Program-made: the position numbers and the translations under genes
Source: Entomospira culicis
Lineage (GTDB): Bacteria > Spirochaetota > Spirochaetia > WRBN01
DNA length: 64,000 bases
NCBI RefSeq assembly: GCF_028748145.1
Contig: NZ_CP118181.1
Span: forward strand, 751,433 to 815,432
Direction: 5' to 3'
In this document: piece after piece, positions 1 to 6,279 of the stretch
Layout of the letters: every line of letters begins with the position of its first letter
How positions within the stretch are numbered: position 1 is the stretch's first letter
The notes under the pieces: model-generated
What the model saw: only the letters and a program-made list of their open reading frames with translations
Told to the model about the DNA's origin: nothing
Databases searched by the model: none

Positions 1-261
1 ACCACAGTAGTAACAATCTTGATGACAAATGTTGGAGATCTCCATCAACCCACGAATAAAGAGCTGATCGCCATAAACAGCTTTACGTTTTTGCACGGCG
101 AGGGCTTGAAGATGAGGCAACTGGCTGGCATGAAGATGTGCAATAAGAAAGCGAAATTCCTCGTAAGTGAGCTTATCGCCTTGGTTAATGCGCTCAACCA
201 ATTGCCACGCCTCTTGATGGCTAGGGTGAGTTACTGGGTCATCAAAATGAGCGAAAAGCAT
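1..261 (-). CDS. hydE: Radical SAM maturase, HydE-like, N-terminal part (runs off left edge)
   Basis: The minus strand from ATG 259-261 encodes 87 residues without a stop and leaves the window at base 1. The visible end holds GDQLFIRGLMEISNICHQDC followed by YYCG, a CxxxCxxC cluster embedded in the IRGLxExSNxC context typical of [FeFe]-hydrogenase maturase HydE. HydE helps build the dithiomethylamine bridge of the hydrogenase H-cluster, so fermentative hydrogen metabolism is implied. The start is supported by AAGGAG 11 nt upstream and by a promoter at 307-336. BioB or PylB are relatives with the same cluster, but the flanking residues fit HydE best. The plus-strand frame over this gene is a shadow. 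Confidence 0.78.
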   Translation of the reverse strand, partial: MLFAHFDDPVTHPSHQEAWQLVERINQGDKLTYEEFRFLIAHLHASQLPHLQALAVQKRKAVYGDQLFIRGLMEISNICHQDCYYCG

Positions 262-306
262 GTACAGAGCAACTCCTTGGGATAATCTTGCGCATAGATG
301 GTATTT

Positions 307-336
307 ATTGTACAATATTCTCTTTTTGTGTGTCAA
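307..336 (-). promoter_or_regulatory. sigma70-type promoter of the hydE-like gene
   Basis: On the minus strand TTGACA (331-336) is followed after 18 nt by TACAAT (307-312), then about 45 nt to the hydE-like ATG. Both hexamers are near consensus. Confidence 0.65.
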
Positions 337-430
337 GGGAGAGAGCATTATTTTGCTAAATGATGCTTAAGATTCAGGGATTTTTTTACCAAACCCTAAT
401 CTTTGTTTTGTATGGCTTAACTGATGAGGA

Positions 431-500
431 GATCGCGTTAGTTAAGGCGGTTGCTAATAGCGCCAAACCCTAGCGCGATCCTTCCCTAGCTGGGAGGATT
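431..500. other. Nested inverted repeats in a gene-free stretch (286-574)
   Basis: GATCGCG (431-437) pairs with CGCGATC (474-480), enclosing GGCG/CGCC (446-449 and 461-464), and is followed by a second small stem around CCCTAGCTGGGAGG. It may be a structured 5' region of the following small gene or a terminator-like element. There is no clear U-run, and I recognise no riboswitch class. The rest of 286-574 holds only the hydE promoter. Confidence 0.3.
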
Positions 501-574
501 GGTAACTTAAAGGATACAACCATCTATACAAGAGATCTCCATTCGTGGTATATTAGATTGAGGAGTGGGGGACA

Positions 575-817
575 TTGGTTAAGTCTACGAGCATAGAAGA
601 GTACGGATTAACAGTAGAAAGGCTAAGAGAGCTACGCGCGCACTTAGGTTTATCTATCGCTAATCTTAATCATTATTATGCCAGCAACAAAGGTCATTTA
701 CATATTATTACCCAAATTGAAAGCTGGGAGCTAGGGCAAGCTGTGCCTACCTTTAATCAGCTCAAAATCTTAATAGAATTAAAGCGCTATAAAGAGGATA
801 GTGATAGCCATAACTAA
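575..817 (+). CDS. Small XRE-like helix-turn-helix protein
   Basis: 80 residues from a TTG start. The pattern LRELRAHLGLSIANLNHYY ... IESWELGQAVPTFNQLKIL matches the shape of an HTH_XRE domain (Lr.lR..lGlS, then I..wE.G...P....l). It would act as a DNA-binding regulator. The start is uncertain: GAGGAGTGGGGG lies just upstream and no ATG is available nearby. It sits alone in host DNA between the hydE-like gene and a convergent secreted-protein gene, 550 bp left of the prophage end. It is short and weakly typed, so a diverged or decaying regulator is possible. Confidence 0.5.
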   Translation: MVKSTSIEEYGLTVERLRELRAHLGLSIANLNHYYASNKGHLHIITQIESWELGQAVPTFNQLKILIELKRYKEDSDSHN

Positions 818-850
818 ATAAAGATTAGTTTATTTTTAATACTGCTTTCA

Positions 851-1234
851 TTAAAAGTATTGCATCATGACAGCAATATCTTGAAAGTAACCTAAGTAGT
901 ATACCCGCTCGATATGGGACATACGCGTAATTTTTGGTTTAATTTCTATCGCTAAAGCTACGATCTCTTCTATTGCTTCATAAATGAGATTTGTGCATGC
1001 TCTAGACAATTCTCTCAAAATCTCTGTTCTTACTTCAGGATCTTCCATAAGAAGAGAAAGGAGAAGCGTATTATTTACCACCTCGGTTAATGCCACAGCA
1101 GTAGCAACTTCATCGTTAATGTTTAACCCAGGATAGCTGATTTCAAGTGTGTTAGCACTAGAACCAAAAAAACTTTGAGAGAAAAGAGGACTACCCACAA
1201 TTAATAAAAACATAAAAATTGATATTTTTTTCAT
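851..1234 (-). CDS. Secreted small helical protein, family member 1 (host side)
   Basis: 127 residues: a signal peptide (MKKISIFMFLLIVGSPLFSQ, cleavage after SQ likely), then a helical body ending in EIKPKITRMSHIERVYYLGY. The same C-terminal motif, (E/F)xK.(x)xxxMSHxxRVxxLGxxxG, occurs in two prophage genes at 27009-27368 and 27384-27737, so these are paralogs. No function is recognised; export to the periplasm or beyond is inferred from the signal peptide. It lies just outside attL and is transcribed away from the prophage. A leftward promoter inside the prophage end could in principle reach it. Confidence 0.6.
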   Translation of the reverse strand: MKKISIFMFLLIVGSPLFSQSFFGSSANTLEISYPGLNINDEVATAVALTEVVNNTLLLSLLMEDPEVRTEILRELSRACTNLIYEAIEEIVALAIEIKPKITRMSHIERVYYLGYFQDIAVMMQYF

Positions 1235-1366
1235 ATAAAAACTATAACATACTTTTATATTTTTTTCTATAGCAATAGCAGCAAATTTTTTGCTTTTTAG
1301 ATCTTATGTCATCTTCATTGTTATTACCTGTACACGCTAACAACAGTGTGAGGAAGGCGTGCCAAA

Positions 1367-1446
1367 GTAAACAAAGGTGGTAAACAGTTATTGCAAATAT
1401 ATACAGCATAACTATTTATTTTTCTAAAAAATGGAGGTGGCGGGAA
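1367..1446. repeat. attL, left prophage attachment repeat
   Basis: Matches 30874-30953 over 80 bp with a single C/T difference. It carries the terminal GGAGGTGGCGGGAA of the tmRNA gene but not the rest, as expected for the truncated copy left by site-specific integration. Confidence 0.92.
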
Positions 1447-1505
1447 GATATGTTATTAAAATCCCTCTACATTCCATTAATACCTTGTCTACTTTTATGG
1501 TACAT

Positions 1506-1557
1506 AGGTTAGCATATTCATATACGTTTGTCAATAAGTAAACATGTTTACCTATTG
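1506..1557 (-). promoter_or_regulatory. Operator-like palindrome overlapping a possible outward promoter
   Basis: 1532-1557 is a 26-bp palindrome (CAATAAGTAAACA / TGTTTACCTATTG) broken at one symmetric position. The minus-strand TTGACA at 1529-1534 overlaps it and has a weak TAACCT 17 nt on (1506-1511), pointing across attL toward the secreted-protein gene. The palindrome is strong; promoter activity is inference. The remainder of 1447-1560 shows nothing else. Confidence 0.45.
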
Positions 1558-1559
1558 CG

Positions 1560-1596
1560 ATAAAAGAGATAAAAGCTGCCCTCTATATGAGGGCAG
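1560..1596 (-). terminator. Terminator of the leftward head-gene operon
   Basis: On the minus strand CTGCCCTC-ATATA-GAGGGCAG (1576-1596) is followed by CTTTTATCTCTTTTATC. It lies 46 nt beyond the stop of the last phage gene and before attL. Its stem, TGCCCTC/GAGGGCA, is the same as the longest stems of the dispersed CRISPR-like repeats. Confidence 0.75.
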
Positions 1597-1631
1597 GCAT
1601 ATGTAAATAGACATTCTCCTTGTGATTTTGG

Positions 1632-1671
1632 TATTCTGTTGCTAGTTACCATCCGTGGCGTGAGTTGAAAC
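1632..1671 (+). repeat. CRISPR-like repeat unit 1
   Basis: Repeat 1645-1671: GTTACCATCC then GTGGCGTGAGTTGAAAC, stem ACCA/TGGC-like. TATTCT (1632-1637) ends 7 nt before it; the -35 region is lost. Read on the minus strand it encodes the C-terminus VSTHATDGN of the putative capsid protein. Confidence 0.8.
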
Positions 1672-2748
1672 CATGGAGGCTAGTTTTGCTTTGACTTCAG
1701 CTAACTCGGCTTCTAAGGCAAGCTCTCTATCTTTTTTACTTTGGTTTAATTTGGCGTGTAGGGTACTTGCTTTGACACGCTCTGCTTCTAATGCCAAAGT
1801 AGCTTGTTCTTTTTGTGCTTTTGCCTCGGCTAGCTCCGTTTGTAATTCTGTTAGGTTTATTTTGTCAGGTATGGTAGCGTTGAGGGATTGGAGTTGTTGG
1901 CTAGGTTGGTTTTGTCCGGCAAAAGGCAGCGTTCCCGTAAAGGTTAATACTCCTAAGACATCGCCCTTTTCGTTGTTACGAATATCCAAAGCAGGCAACA
2001 CGTAACTATAATAACGTACTCGATCAAGTCCAATCTCGGTAGTCTTCTCCACAAAAGCTTCGGCTCGATAGGTAGAGAAGATAAATTGGTCTACCATAAA
2101 GTAGACACTTTGGCTATCAAGATCGTGGGTAATAATCATGAGTGGATTATCCGTTTGTCGAAAGAGCATATGAAACCACAGCTGTTCGGTACTGCCCACC
2201 AGTTGCCCTCGTAGGAAGGTTGCCATTTTACGGGGCAGGTAGAGCGTTATCGGCATGTTTTGTGGTAGGTTAAGATTCGCAGTTGCGGTATTGGCTTGGG
2301 CAACAATTGCGCTCACCATCTCTTGCGCCGTGATAGCATGACTCGTACCCACCGCCACCGCGTTATCTTGCATGGTTTTGGCAAGGGCGTTGTTAAGCTG
2401 ATTGGTCATGGTATCGATGACTTGTTGATCAAATGCCTCATTCATGACAGGGATAGCACCGCGCTGGGTACTCTCTCTAGCGATTGCCACCACGGGGGTA
2501 GAGCGAAAGCCATTCTCGCGATATTGTGCCGATATGGCTTTAAACTGATTGGTGATTAAGTGGACGGCTTCGCCAATGGGATCTTCACTACTACTGTTGA
2601 TGGGCATTTCGTAATTAACGGTAGTGCCAAGAAACGGTTCGGTGTCGGCATTAAGGGCGGCCATGTCGAGAAAGGTGCGGTCTACCATAATCGGCGTGGG
2701 TTTATACTGATACTTCTTAATGCTCTGTTGGTTTGTTCCTAAACTCAT
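1642..2748 (-). CDS. Putative major capsid protein
   Basis: 368 residues, last gene of the leftward head cluster, directly after a decoration-like protein and a scaffold-like protein. The N-terminal 280 residues are mixed alpha/beta with no membrane segment. The last 75 residues (TELQTELAEAKAQKEQATLA onward) are a charged coiled coil, and the final VSTHATDGN is encoded by a CRISPR-like repeat. Identification rests on position, size and composition rather than on a recognised motif; another head protein is possible. The start ATG follows CAAGGAG, and a repeat unit (2761-2821) lies just upstream. Unit 1 and an intrinsic terminator follow its stop. Confidence 0.6.
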   Translation of the reverse strand: MSLGTNQQSIKKYQYKPTPIMVDRTFLDMAALNADTEPFLGTTVNYEMPINSSSEDPIGEAVHLITNQFKAISAQYRENGFRSTPVVAIARESTQRGAIPVMNEAFDQQVIDTMTNQLNNALAKTMQDNAVAVGTSHAITAQEMVSAIVAQANTATANLNLPQNMPITLYLPRKMATFLRGQLVGSTEQLWFHMLFRQTDNPLMIITHDLDSQSVYFMVDQFIFSTYRAEAFVEKTTEIGLDRVRYYSYVLPALDIRNNEKGDVLGVLTFTGTLPFAGQNQPSQQLQSLNATIPDKINLTELQTELAEAKAQKEQATLALEAERVKASTLHAKLNQSKKDRELALEAELAEVKAKLASMVSTHATDGN

Positions 2749-2760
2749 TTTATTTTCTCC

Positions 2761-2821
2761 TTGTTCTTTTCGTCTAACTATGTTAGACTATTGTTCGTTG
2801 CCTACGGGCATGAATTGAAAC
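2761..2821 (+). repeat. CRISPR-like repeat unit 2
   Basis: TTGTTC (2761-2766), 17 nt, TAGACT (2784-2789), 7 nt, then the repeat GTTGCCTACGGGC ATGAATTGAAAC (2797-2821). A partial second copy, GCATGAATAGAAAC, follows at about 2828-2841. Confidence 0.85.
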
Positions 2822-2843
2822 CCAATAGCATGAATAGAAACGG

Positions 2844-3155
2844 CTAGCAGATCAAGATGACATCTTGATTGCCGATGCGCCTTGTGATGGTAAAACCTGC
2901 TACGCTATCGCCAACATTACCGCTTTGGGTAGCTACGCGCACCTCGCCCCAGATGTGGACGGGTACGGTTTTAATCGGCTCTGTTGCTACGGTGGTGGGT
3001 AATACCGCAACTACGCCAATCGCATTGCCACTCGCCTTATCTGTGGTTACGCCATTCGCCGTTAAATAGACAATGTCGCCTGCCTTGGGGATATAGCCAG
3101 ATGCTACGCTAAATTCACTGATTTGGGTGGGCTCTTTATAGGCTGTTCCTAACAT
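2844..3155 (-). CDS. Putative capsid decoration protein (DUF2190-like)
   Basis: 103 residues, all-beta in character with many Val, Gly and Thr. The pattern KAGDIVYLTANGVTTDKASGNAIGVVAVL followed by VHIWGEVRVAT resembles small capsid-stabilising proteins of the DUF2190 and lambda-D type. (The long pattern spans residues 24-52.) It sits between the scaffold-like gene and the capsid gene, the usual place for a decoration protein. The start is supported by CAAGGAGAAGATAAA before the ATG. It could equally be a head fibre protein. Confidence 0.55.
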   Translation of the reverse strand: MLGTAYKEPTQISEFSVASGYIPKAGDIVYLTANGVTTDKASGNAIGVVAVLPTTVATEPIKTVPVHIWGEVRVATQSGNVGDSVAGFTITRRIGNQDVILIC

Positions 3156-3167
3156 TTTATCTTCTCC

Positions 3168-3228
3168 TTGTTCTTTTTTGCTAAATGTATTAAACTGTTT
3201 CTAGTTGCCCTACGGCATGAATTGAAAC
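3168..3228 (+). repeat. CRISPR-like repeat unit 3
   Basis: TTGTTC (3168-3173), 17 nt, TAAACT (3191-3196), 7 nt, repeat GTTGCCCTACG GCATGAATTGAAAC (3204-3228). On the minus strand it encodes the C-terminal FQFMP and the stop of the upstream gene. Confidence 0.85.
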
Positions 3229-3887
3229 TTGGCATGAACTGCATTTTCATAGCGGGCTTTGTAGCTATCTAAGCCACGACGTTCCGCTTGGTAGATGGCT
3301 TTATCGTGGCTACTCATCCGCTTTAGTTCGGCTTCGGTTTTTAAGCCGTTGTTGAGTTCTTGGGTGGCTTGGCGTTGATGGTGCCTCTCTTCGGCCTCGC
3401 GCAACTCTTGATAGCCCTCAAAGCTCATCGCCTCAATGCGACTCTTTTGTGCCGAGGTCAAATCAAGGTGGCTATAATCTTTGCCTTTAAGATAGCCTTT
3501 GGCAATCTCTCTTTTTAGCTCGGCTTCTTTCTCCACCAAGCTGGCATAGCTCTTGCTCGAGGCGTATTGGATGACCTGCTTCGTCGTATCATCCAATAGC
3601 TCCAGATGTTTGGCTAGCTCGGTGTTGAGCCAATTGTCGGCTTTGCCCTCGGCGGTTACTTTGGCTTGGTATTCCAAAGCTTTTTGATGATCCGCTTCAA
3701 TCTTTTGACGATAAGCCTCCATCTCCTGCCCACGTGGTTCTTGCGCATCCACTTGAGGATTTTGAGGATGAACCAGAGGGTTAGGGCTATCTTTAGCACC
3801 TCCTGCGGTATCAACTGCATCAAGCTGGCTAGCTCCTGTTTGTAAATGCTCGAGATGATCTGTTCTTCCAGTGTGAACATCGTCCAT
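3210..3887 (-). CDS. Putative head scaffolding protein
   Basis: 225 residues, very rich in Glu, Lys, Gln and Ala. The first 50 residues look disordered (DDVHTGRTDHLEHLQTGASQ ...), and residues 55-215 are long charged helices. Such composition plus the position between portal and capsid genes is typical of scaffolding proteins, which are conserved in shape rather than sequence. The last five residues, FQFMP, come from repeat unit 3. The gene starts at ATG 3887 after AAGGAGAAAAG. No protease domain is visible. Confidence 0.55.
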   Translation of the reverse strand: MDDVHTGRTDHLEHLQTGASQLDAVDTAGGAKDSPNPLVHPQNPQVDAQEPRGQEMEAYRQKIEADHQKALEYQAKVTAEGKADNWLNTELAKHLELLDDTTKQVIQYASSKSYASLVEKEAELKREIAKGYLKGKDYSHLDLTSAQKSRIEAMSFEGYQELREAEERHHQRQATQELNNGLKTEAELKRMSSHDKAIYQAERRGLDSYKARYENAVHAKFQFMP

Positions 3888-3898
3888 TTCTTTTCTCC

Positions 3899-3961
3899 TT
3901 GTATTTTTCGTCTAAGTATGCTATACTTACCTTAGTTGCCATTCTTGGCATGAGTTGAAAC
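3899..3961 (+). repeat. CRISPR-like repeat unit 4
   Basis: TTGTAT (3899-3904), 17 nt, TGC-TATACT (3922-3927), 7 nt, repeat GTTGCCATTCTTGGC ATGAGTTGAAAC (3935-3961) with a 5-bp stem TGCCA/TGGCA. It encodes the C-terminus VSTHAKNGN of the portal-like gene on the other strand. Confidence 0.88.
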
Positions 3962-4987
3962 CAGACCAAGAAGTTTATTAATCTCCCGATCAATGCTCAT
4001 GATTTGTTCTTCGGCGAGTTCGGGATTAATTGCATTTTCGATAATTTTACTCTTAATATCGAGAAAGCTATTGATGCGCTCTAGGTTGAGGCTAGAGCGT
4101 GGTAGGTAATCAATGCCCATCCGCTGACAAAAGGGTATCAAGACATTAAAGAGCATCATCTCATCTAGTTTATTGCTCTTCTCTGCCTCAAACTTGCCCG
4201 CACTATTAAAGCCTTGGATCGATTCGCCAAAGAGTTCGGCTTGGCTCTCTTTGAGCGTCATAGCAATACCCGTCATAATATCCTTAATGCCTTCTAAGCT
4301 GCTGCTGGCTCTCGGGCTTAAAATGTCGATCTGTACGCTACCATCCACCAGACCCACTTGCCTTGTAAAAATATCTTTAACGATATTGCGATTAATTTCG
4401 TCTACCGTGCTTAGCCATTGGCTATTATGCGATGAGCCTTGCTTATAGAGGTCGATTAACCCATCAATCTTGACAATCGGGTTGCTACCTACTTGCAACA
4501 CTTTGGCTAAATTGTCGTACGCATTAATGAGCAGTTTGAAAAAGAAGATTAATTGCTCGCTCAAGTTACTGCCCATGGCATGCCCTTCTACAATCTCATC
4601 AGCTAGCACTTCGTAAGAAACTTGGGCTTTATCGGGTAGATTCTCCACGATAAACTGGGCATACTCTTTGGGTAGATTGGCAATATTCACCTTAATTTTA
4701 TAATATCTGCACGAAGGCAAGAGTAAATAATTGGTTAAAAACTGCTTGGCGGTTACCGCAAGCTGGTAGATGTTGGCATGCTCATGCGGATATTGGCGAT
4801 AACTGCCAAACAACGGGTTTTTGATATCGATATTAAGCAAGACACCGTTAAAAAAGTGATCAAGCTCTAACATCGCCATCTTCATGGCGCGCTGGTTACT
4901 GATGCTACTCGCAGGTTCAATCGTCGGCCATAAGGAGTGATTACTTACGGTACTGGTAATGCCTATATTATATGTTATATTATTCAT
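3932..4987 (-). CDS. Putative portal protein (DUF1073-like)
   Basis: 351 residues from ATG 4987, chosen because CAAGGAAATAAT precedes it; an upstream in-frame ATG at 5017 lies inside repeat unit 5 and has no ribosome site. The stretch AELFGESIQGFNSAGKFEAE around residues 265-285 resembles the P..LFG.SP.G.NATGE motif of DUF1073-type portals, and the predominantly helical body fits. At 351 residues it is shorter than most portals, so confidence is moderate. Its neighbours are a Mu F-like head protein upstream and a scaffold-like gene downstream. The C-terminus VSTHAKNGN is encoded by repeat unit 4. Confidence 0.6.
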   Translation of the reverse strand: MNNITYNIGITSTVSNHSLWPTIEPASSISNQRAMKMAMLELDHFFNGVLLNIDIKNPLFGSYRQYPHEHANIYQLAVTAKQFLTNYLLLPSCRYYKIKVNIANLPKEYAQFIVENLPDKAQVSYEVLADEIVEGHAMGSNLSEQLIFFFKLLINAYDNLAKVLQVGSNPIVKIDGLIDLYKQGSSHNSQWLSTVDEINRNIVKDIFTRQVGLVDGSVQIDILSPRASSSLEGIKDIMTGIAMTLKESQAELFGESIQGFNSAGKFEAEKSNKLDEMMLFNVLIPFCQRMGIDYLPRSSLNLERINSFLDIKSKIIENAINPELAEEQIMSIDREINKLLGLVSTHAKNGN

Positions 4988-4996
4988 ATTATTTCC

Positions 4997-5058
4997 TTGA
5001 CTATTTGACACAATCATGCTATCATCATCTTATGTTGTCCTCGGGCATGAGTTGAAAT
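4997..5058 (+). repeat. CRISPR-like repeat unit 5
   Basis: TTGACT (4997-5002), 17 nt, TGC-TATCAT (5020-5025), 8 nt, repeat GTTGTCCTCGGGC ATGAGTTGAAAT (5034-5058). It follows unit 6 almost directly, forming a tandem pair. Confidence 0.85.
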
Positions 5059-5069
5059 ACATTATCTCC

Positions 5070-5130
5070 TTGTAAAATTGATGTAAGTATGCTATACTAC
5101 TTATAGTTGCCTATGGGCATGAATTGAAAC
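5070..5130 (+). repeat. CRISPR-like repeat unit 6
   Basis: TTGTAA (5070-5075), 17 nt, TGC-TATACT (5093-5098), 7 nt, repeat GTTGCCTATGGGC ATGAATTGAAAC (5106-5130). It encodes the last residues (FQFMPIGNYK) of the Mu F-like protein. Confidence 0.87.
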
Positions 5131-5705
5131 TCCTCAATGATAGGAATATCAATACATCTACAGCCCCAATCTTCCCCCGGTAAAAACCGCTCCCCTGTAA
5201 GCAGATTAGCAATGGGTGGCTGGGCATAAGTAAAGACCATGCCATCTAAATGCGCATGTCTTGCTCTTACGCGATCATCCTCTTTACTTTGCCATTGAAA
5301 AAATAAAATGTTATTGTTGGTATAGATCTCTTCTTTGTGGCTGGCTTGCATCTTATTGAGCGTTTGTGTCGCTCTAAAGGCGGCGCGCTGATTGGCATAT
5401 TGCAACGCCTGCTGATTACTCCACTTATTGGCGTGCGCTTTCTCTACGTCGGCAAGCATGGCATGGATAAGTTGATTTTTAGCACCGCTAACATTACCCA
5501 ACCCAATGCGTAGCTTAGGCATGGCGCGTTGCATGCTAACATTGAGGCTCTCAATAGCATCCTCAAAAATACTATCGGGTAGTTCATCAAAGAGGTTATA
5601 ATCCATAGAGCTAGCACTATAGACCTGTTTATTGAGTTCTCGCATGGCACGTAAGAGTTTGAGGCGATTGCCGATGGGAATGGCAATGTTACGGGTTACT
5701 AACAT
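5097..5705 (-). CDS. Mu gpF-like minor head / head morphogenesis protein
   Basis: 202 residues. The C-terminal part carries the PF04233-type signature: W..KEDDRVRARHAHLDGMVF, then PPI..LLTGERFLPGEDWGC and RCIDIP, with the conserved His, Asp-Gly and Cys-x-Cys. Residues 1-115 are helical. Minor head proteins of this family join portal and capsid. Here the gene lies upstream of the portal-like gene, the reverse of the common order. ATG 5705 follows AAGAGAGGGAGAGA. An ATG-TTA duplicate of its start sits beyond repeat unit 7, next to a conserved operon leader. Confidence 0.75.
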   Translation of the reverse strand: MLVTRNIAIPIGNRLKLLRAMRELNKQVYSASSMDYNLFDELPDSIFEDAIESLNVSMQRAMPKLRIGLGNVSGAKNQLIHAMLADVEKAHANKWSNQQALQYANQRAAFRATQTLNKMQASHKEEIYTNNNILFFQWQSKEDDRVRARHAHLDGMVFTYAQPPIANLLTGERFLPGEDWGCRCIDIPIIEEFQFMPIGNYK

Positions 5706-5717
5706 TCTCTCCCTCTC

Positions 5718-5778
5718 TTGTGTTTTTCGTCTAAGCGCGCTATACTATTGCTAGTTGCCCTACGGCATGAGTTGAAAC
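5718..5778 (+). repeat. CRISPR-like repeat unit 7
   Basis: TTGTGT (5718-5723), 17 nt, TATACT (5741-5746), 7 nt, repeat GTTGCCCTACG GCATGAGTTGAAAC (5754-5778). Confidence 0.87.
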
Positions 5779-5782
5779 GTAA

Positions 5783-5821
5783 CATGCTTAACTTGTCGGT
5801 AGAGCCTAAAAAAGTTGCGTG
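5783..5821 (-). promoter_or_regulatory. Conserved operon leader, copy A
   Basis: On the minus strand CACGCAACTTTTTTAGG, CTCTACCGA (5796-5821) is followed by 10 nt and ATG (5783-5785). The ATG opens only a short frame that runs into repeat unit 7; other copies (10858, 14665, 16924, 21854) precede real genes with identical spacing. Confidence 0.65.
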
Positions 5822-5887
5822 TTATGCTCGTTGCCCTCGCGTGGAGGGGTAACTCCCCTCCTGCCTAACCCGAAAAATATTCGTATC

Positions 5888-6004
5888 AGGTTTCAATTCG
5901 TGCTTATGGGTCATAGTCAAGAGGCAATGAGTCATCATTACGATAACCCTACACTAGAGGAGCAAAAACTTCGTCTTATTGAGAGTTTAAAGATACTTCA
6001 ATAA
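5888..6004 (+). pseudogene. Relic of a tyrosine recombinase C-terminus
   Basis: The reading frame VLMGHSQEAMSHHYDNPTLE and the following 15 residues match the catalytic C-terminus of the resident integrase (LMGHSSESMTNNYNHPTAEH), including the Gly-His and the nucleophile Tyr. No N-terminal or core domain precedes it; instead half repeats (5830-5849 and 5890-5903) abut it. It marks a second, degraded integrative element at the junction where the accessory cassette 6280-8035 sits. The rest of 5779-6267 is AT-rich and otherwise empty, apart from a possible TTGAAA-N17-TAAACT promoter at 6092-6120. Confidence 0.6.
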
Positions 6005-6091
6005 TATTTTTCACTTACTTATCTATGCATTCAAATGTTATCAGACGATAAATATATAAACATATAAAGATATAAAAAACAAAAATATACA

Positions 6092-6120
6092 TTGAAAAAA
6101 GAAGCTCTTCATGGTAAACT
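6092..6120 (+). promoter_or_regulatory. Possible promoter of the accessory two-gene cassette
   Basis: TTGAAA (6092-6097), 17 nt, TAAACT (6115-6120) in an AT-rich stretch about 160 nt before the first cassette gene. Moderate match only. Confidence 0.35.
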
Positions 6121-6237
6121 AAAGAAAAAGAGATGTTTTTAAAAAGCATAAAGCTACAACAGAACACTCTTTTTAAATAGGATATGTTAAGGTACTAAGG
6201 AGTAATAGCATACTAAGGCTATTGATTACTTTTGCAT

Positions 6238-6269
6238 ATTGCCCTCCACGCGAGGGCATGAATTGAGAT
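6238..6269 (+). repeat. CRISPR-like repeat unit 8, long form
   Basis: 32-nt form: ATTGCCCTCCACGCGAGGGC then ATGAATTGAGAT, stem GCCCTC/GAGGGC. Its first and last bases deviate and no promoter with the usual spacing is evident. It ends 11 nt before the start of the next gene. An inverted match to its stem, GTTGCCCTCGCGTGGAGGG, lies at 5830. Confidence 0.75.
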
Positions 6270-6279
6270 GGAGAATAAA

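Noticed and set aside
19-285. Plus-strand open frame at the left edge
   Set aside because: It lies opposite the HydE-like gene, which has a recognisable radical-SAM motif, promoter and ribosome site.
431-480. Riboswitch upstream of the small HTH gene
   Set aside because: Nested stems exist but I recognise no riboswitch consensus; kept only as a low-confidence structured element.
1552-1614. 20-codon frame with AAGGAG after the capsid gene
   Set aside because: It contains the late-operon terminator; the ribosome site is probably left over from repeat unit 1.
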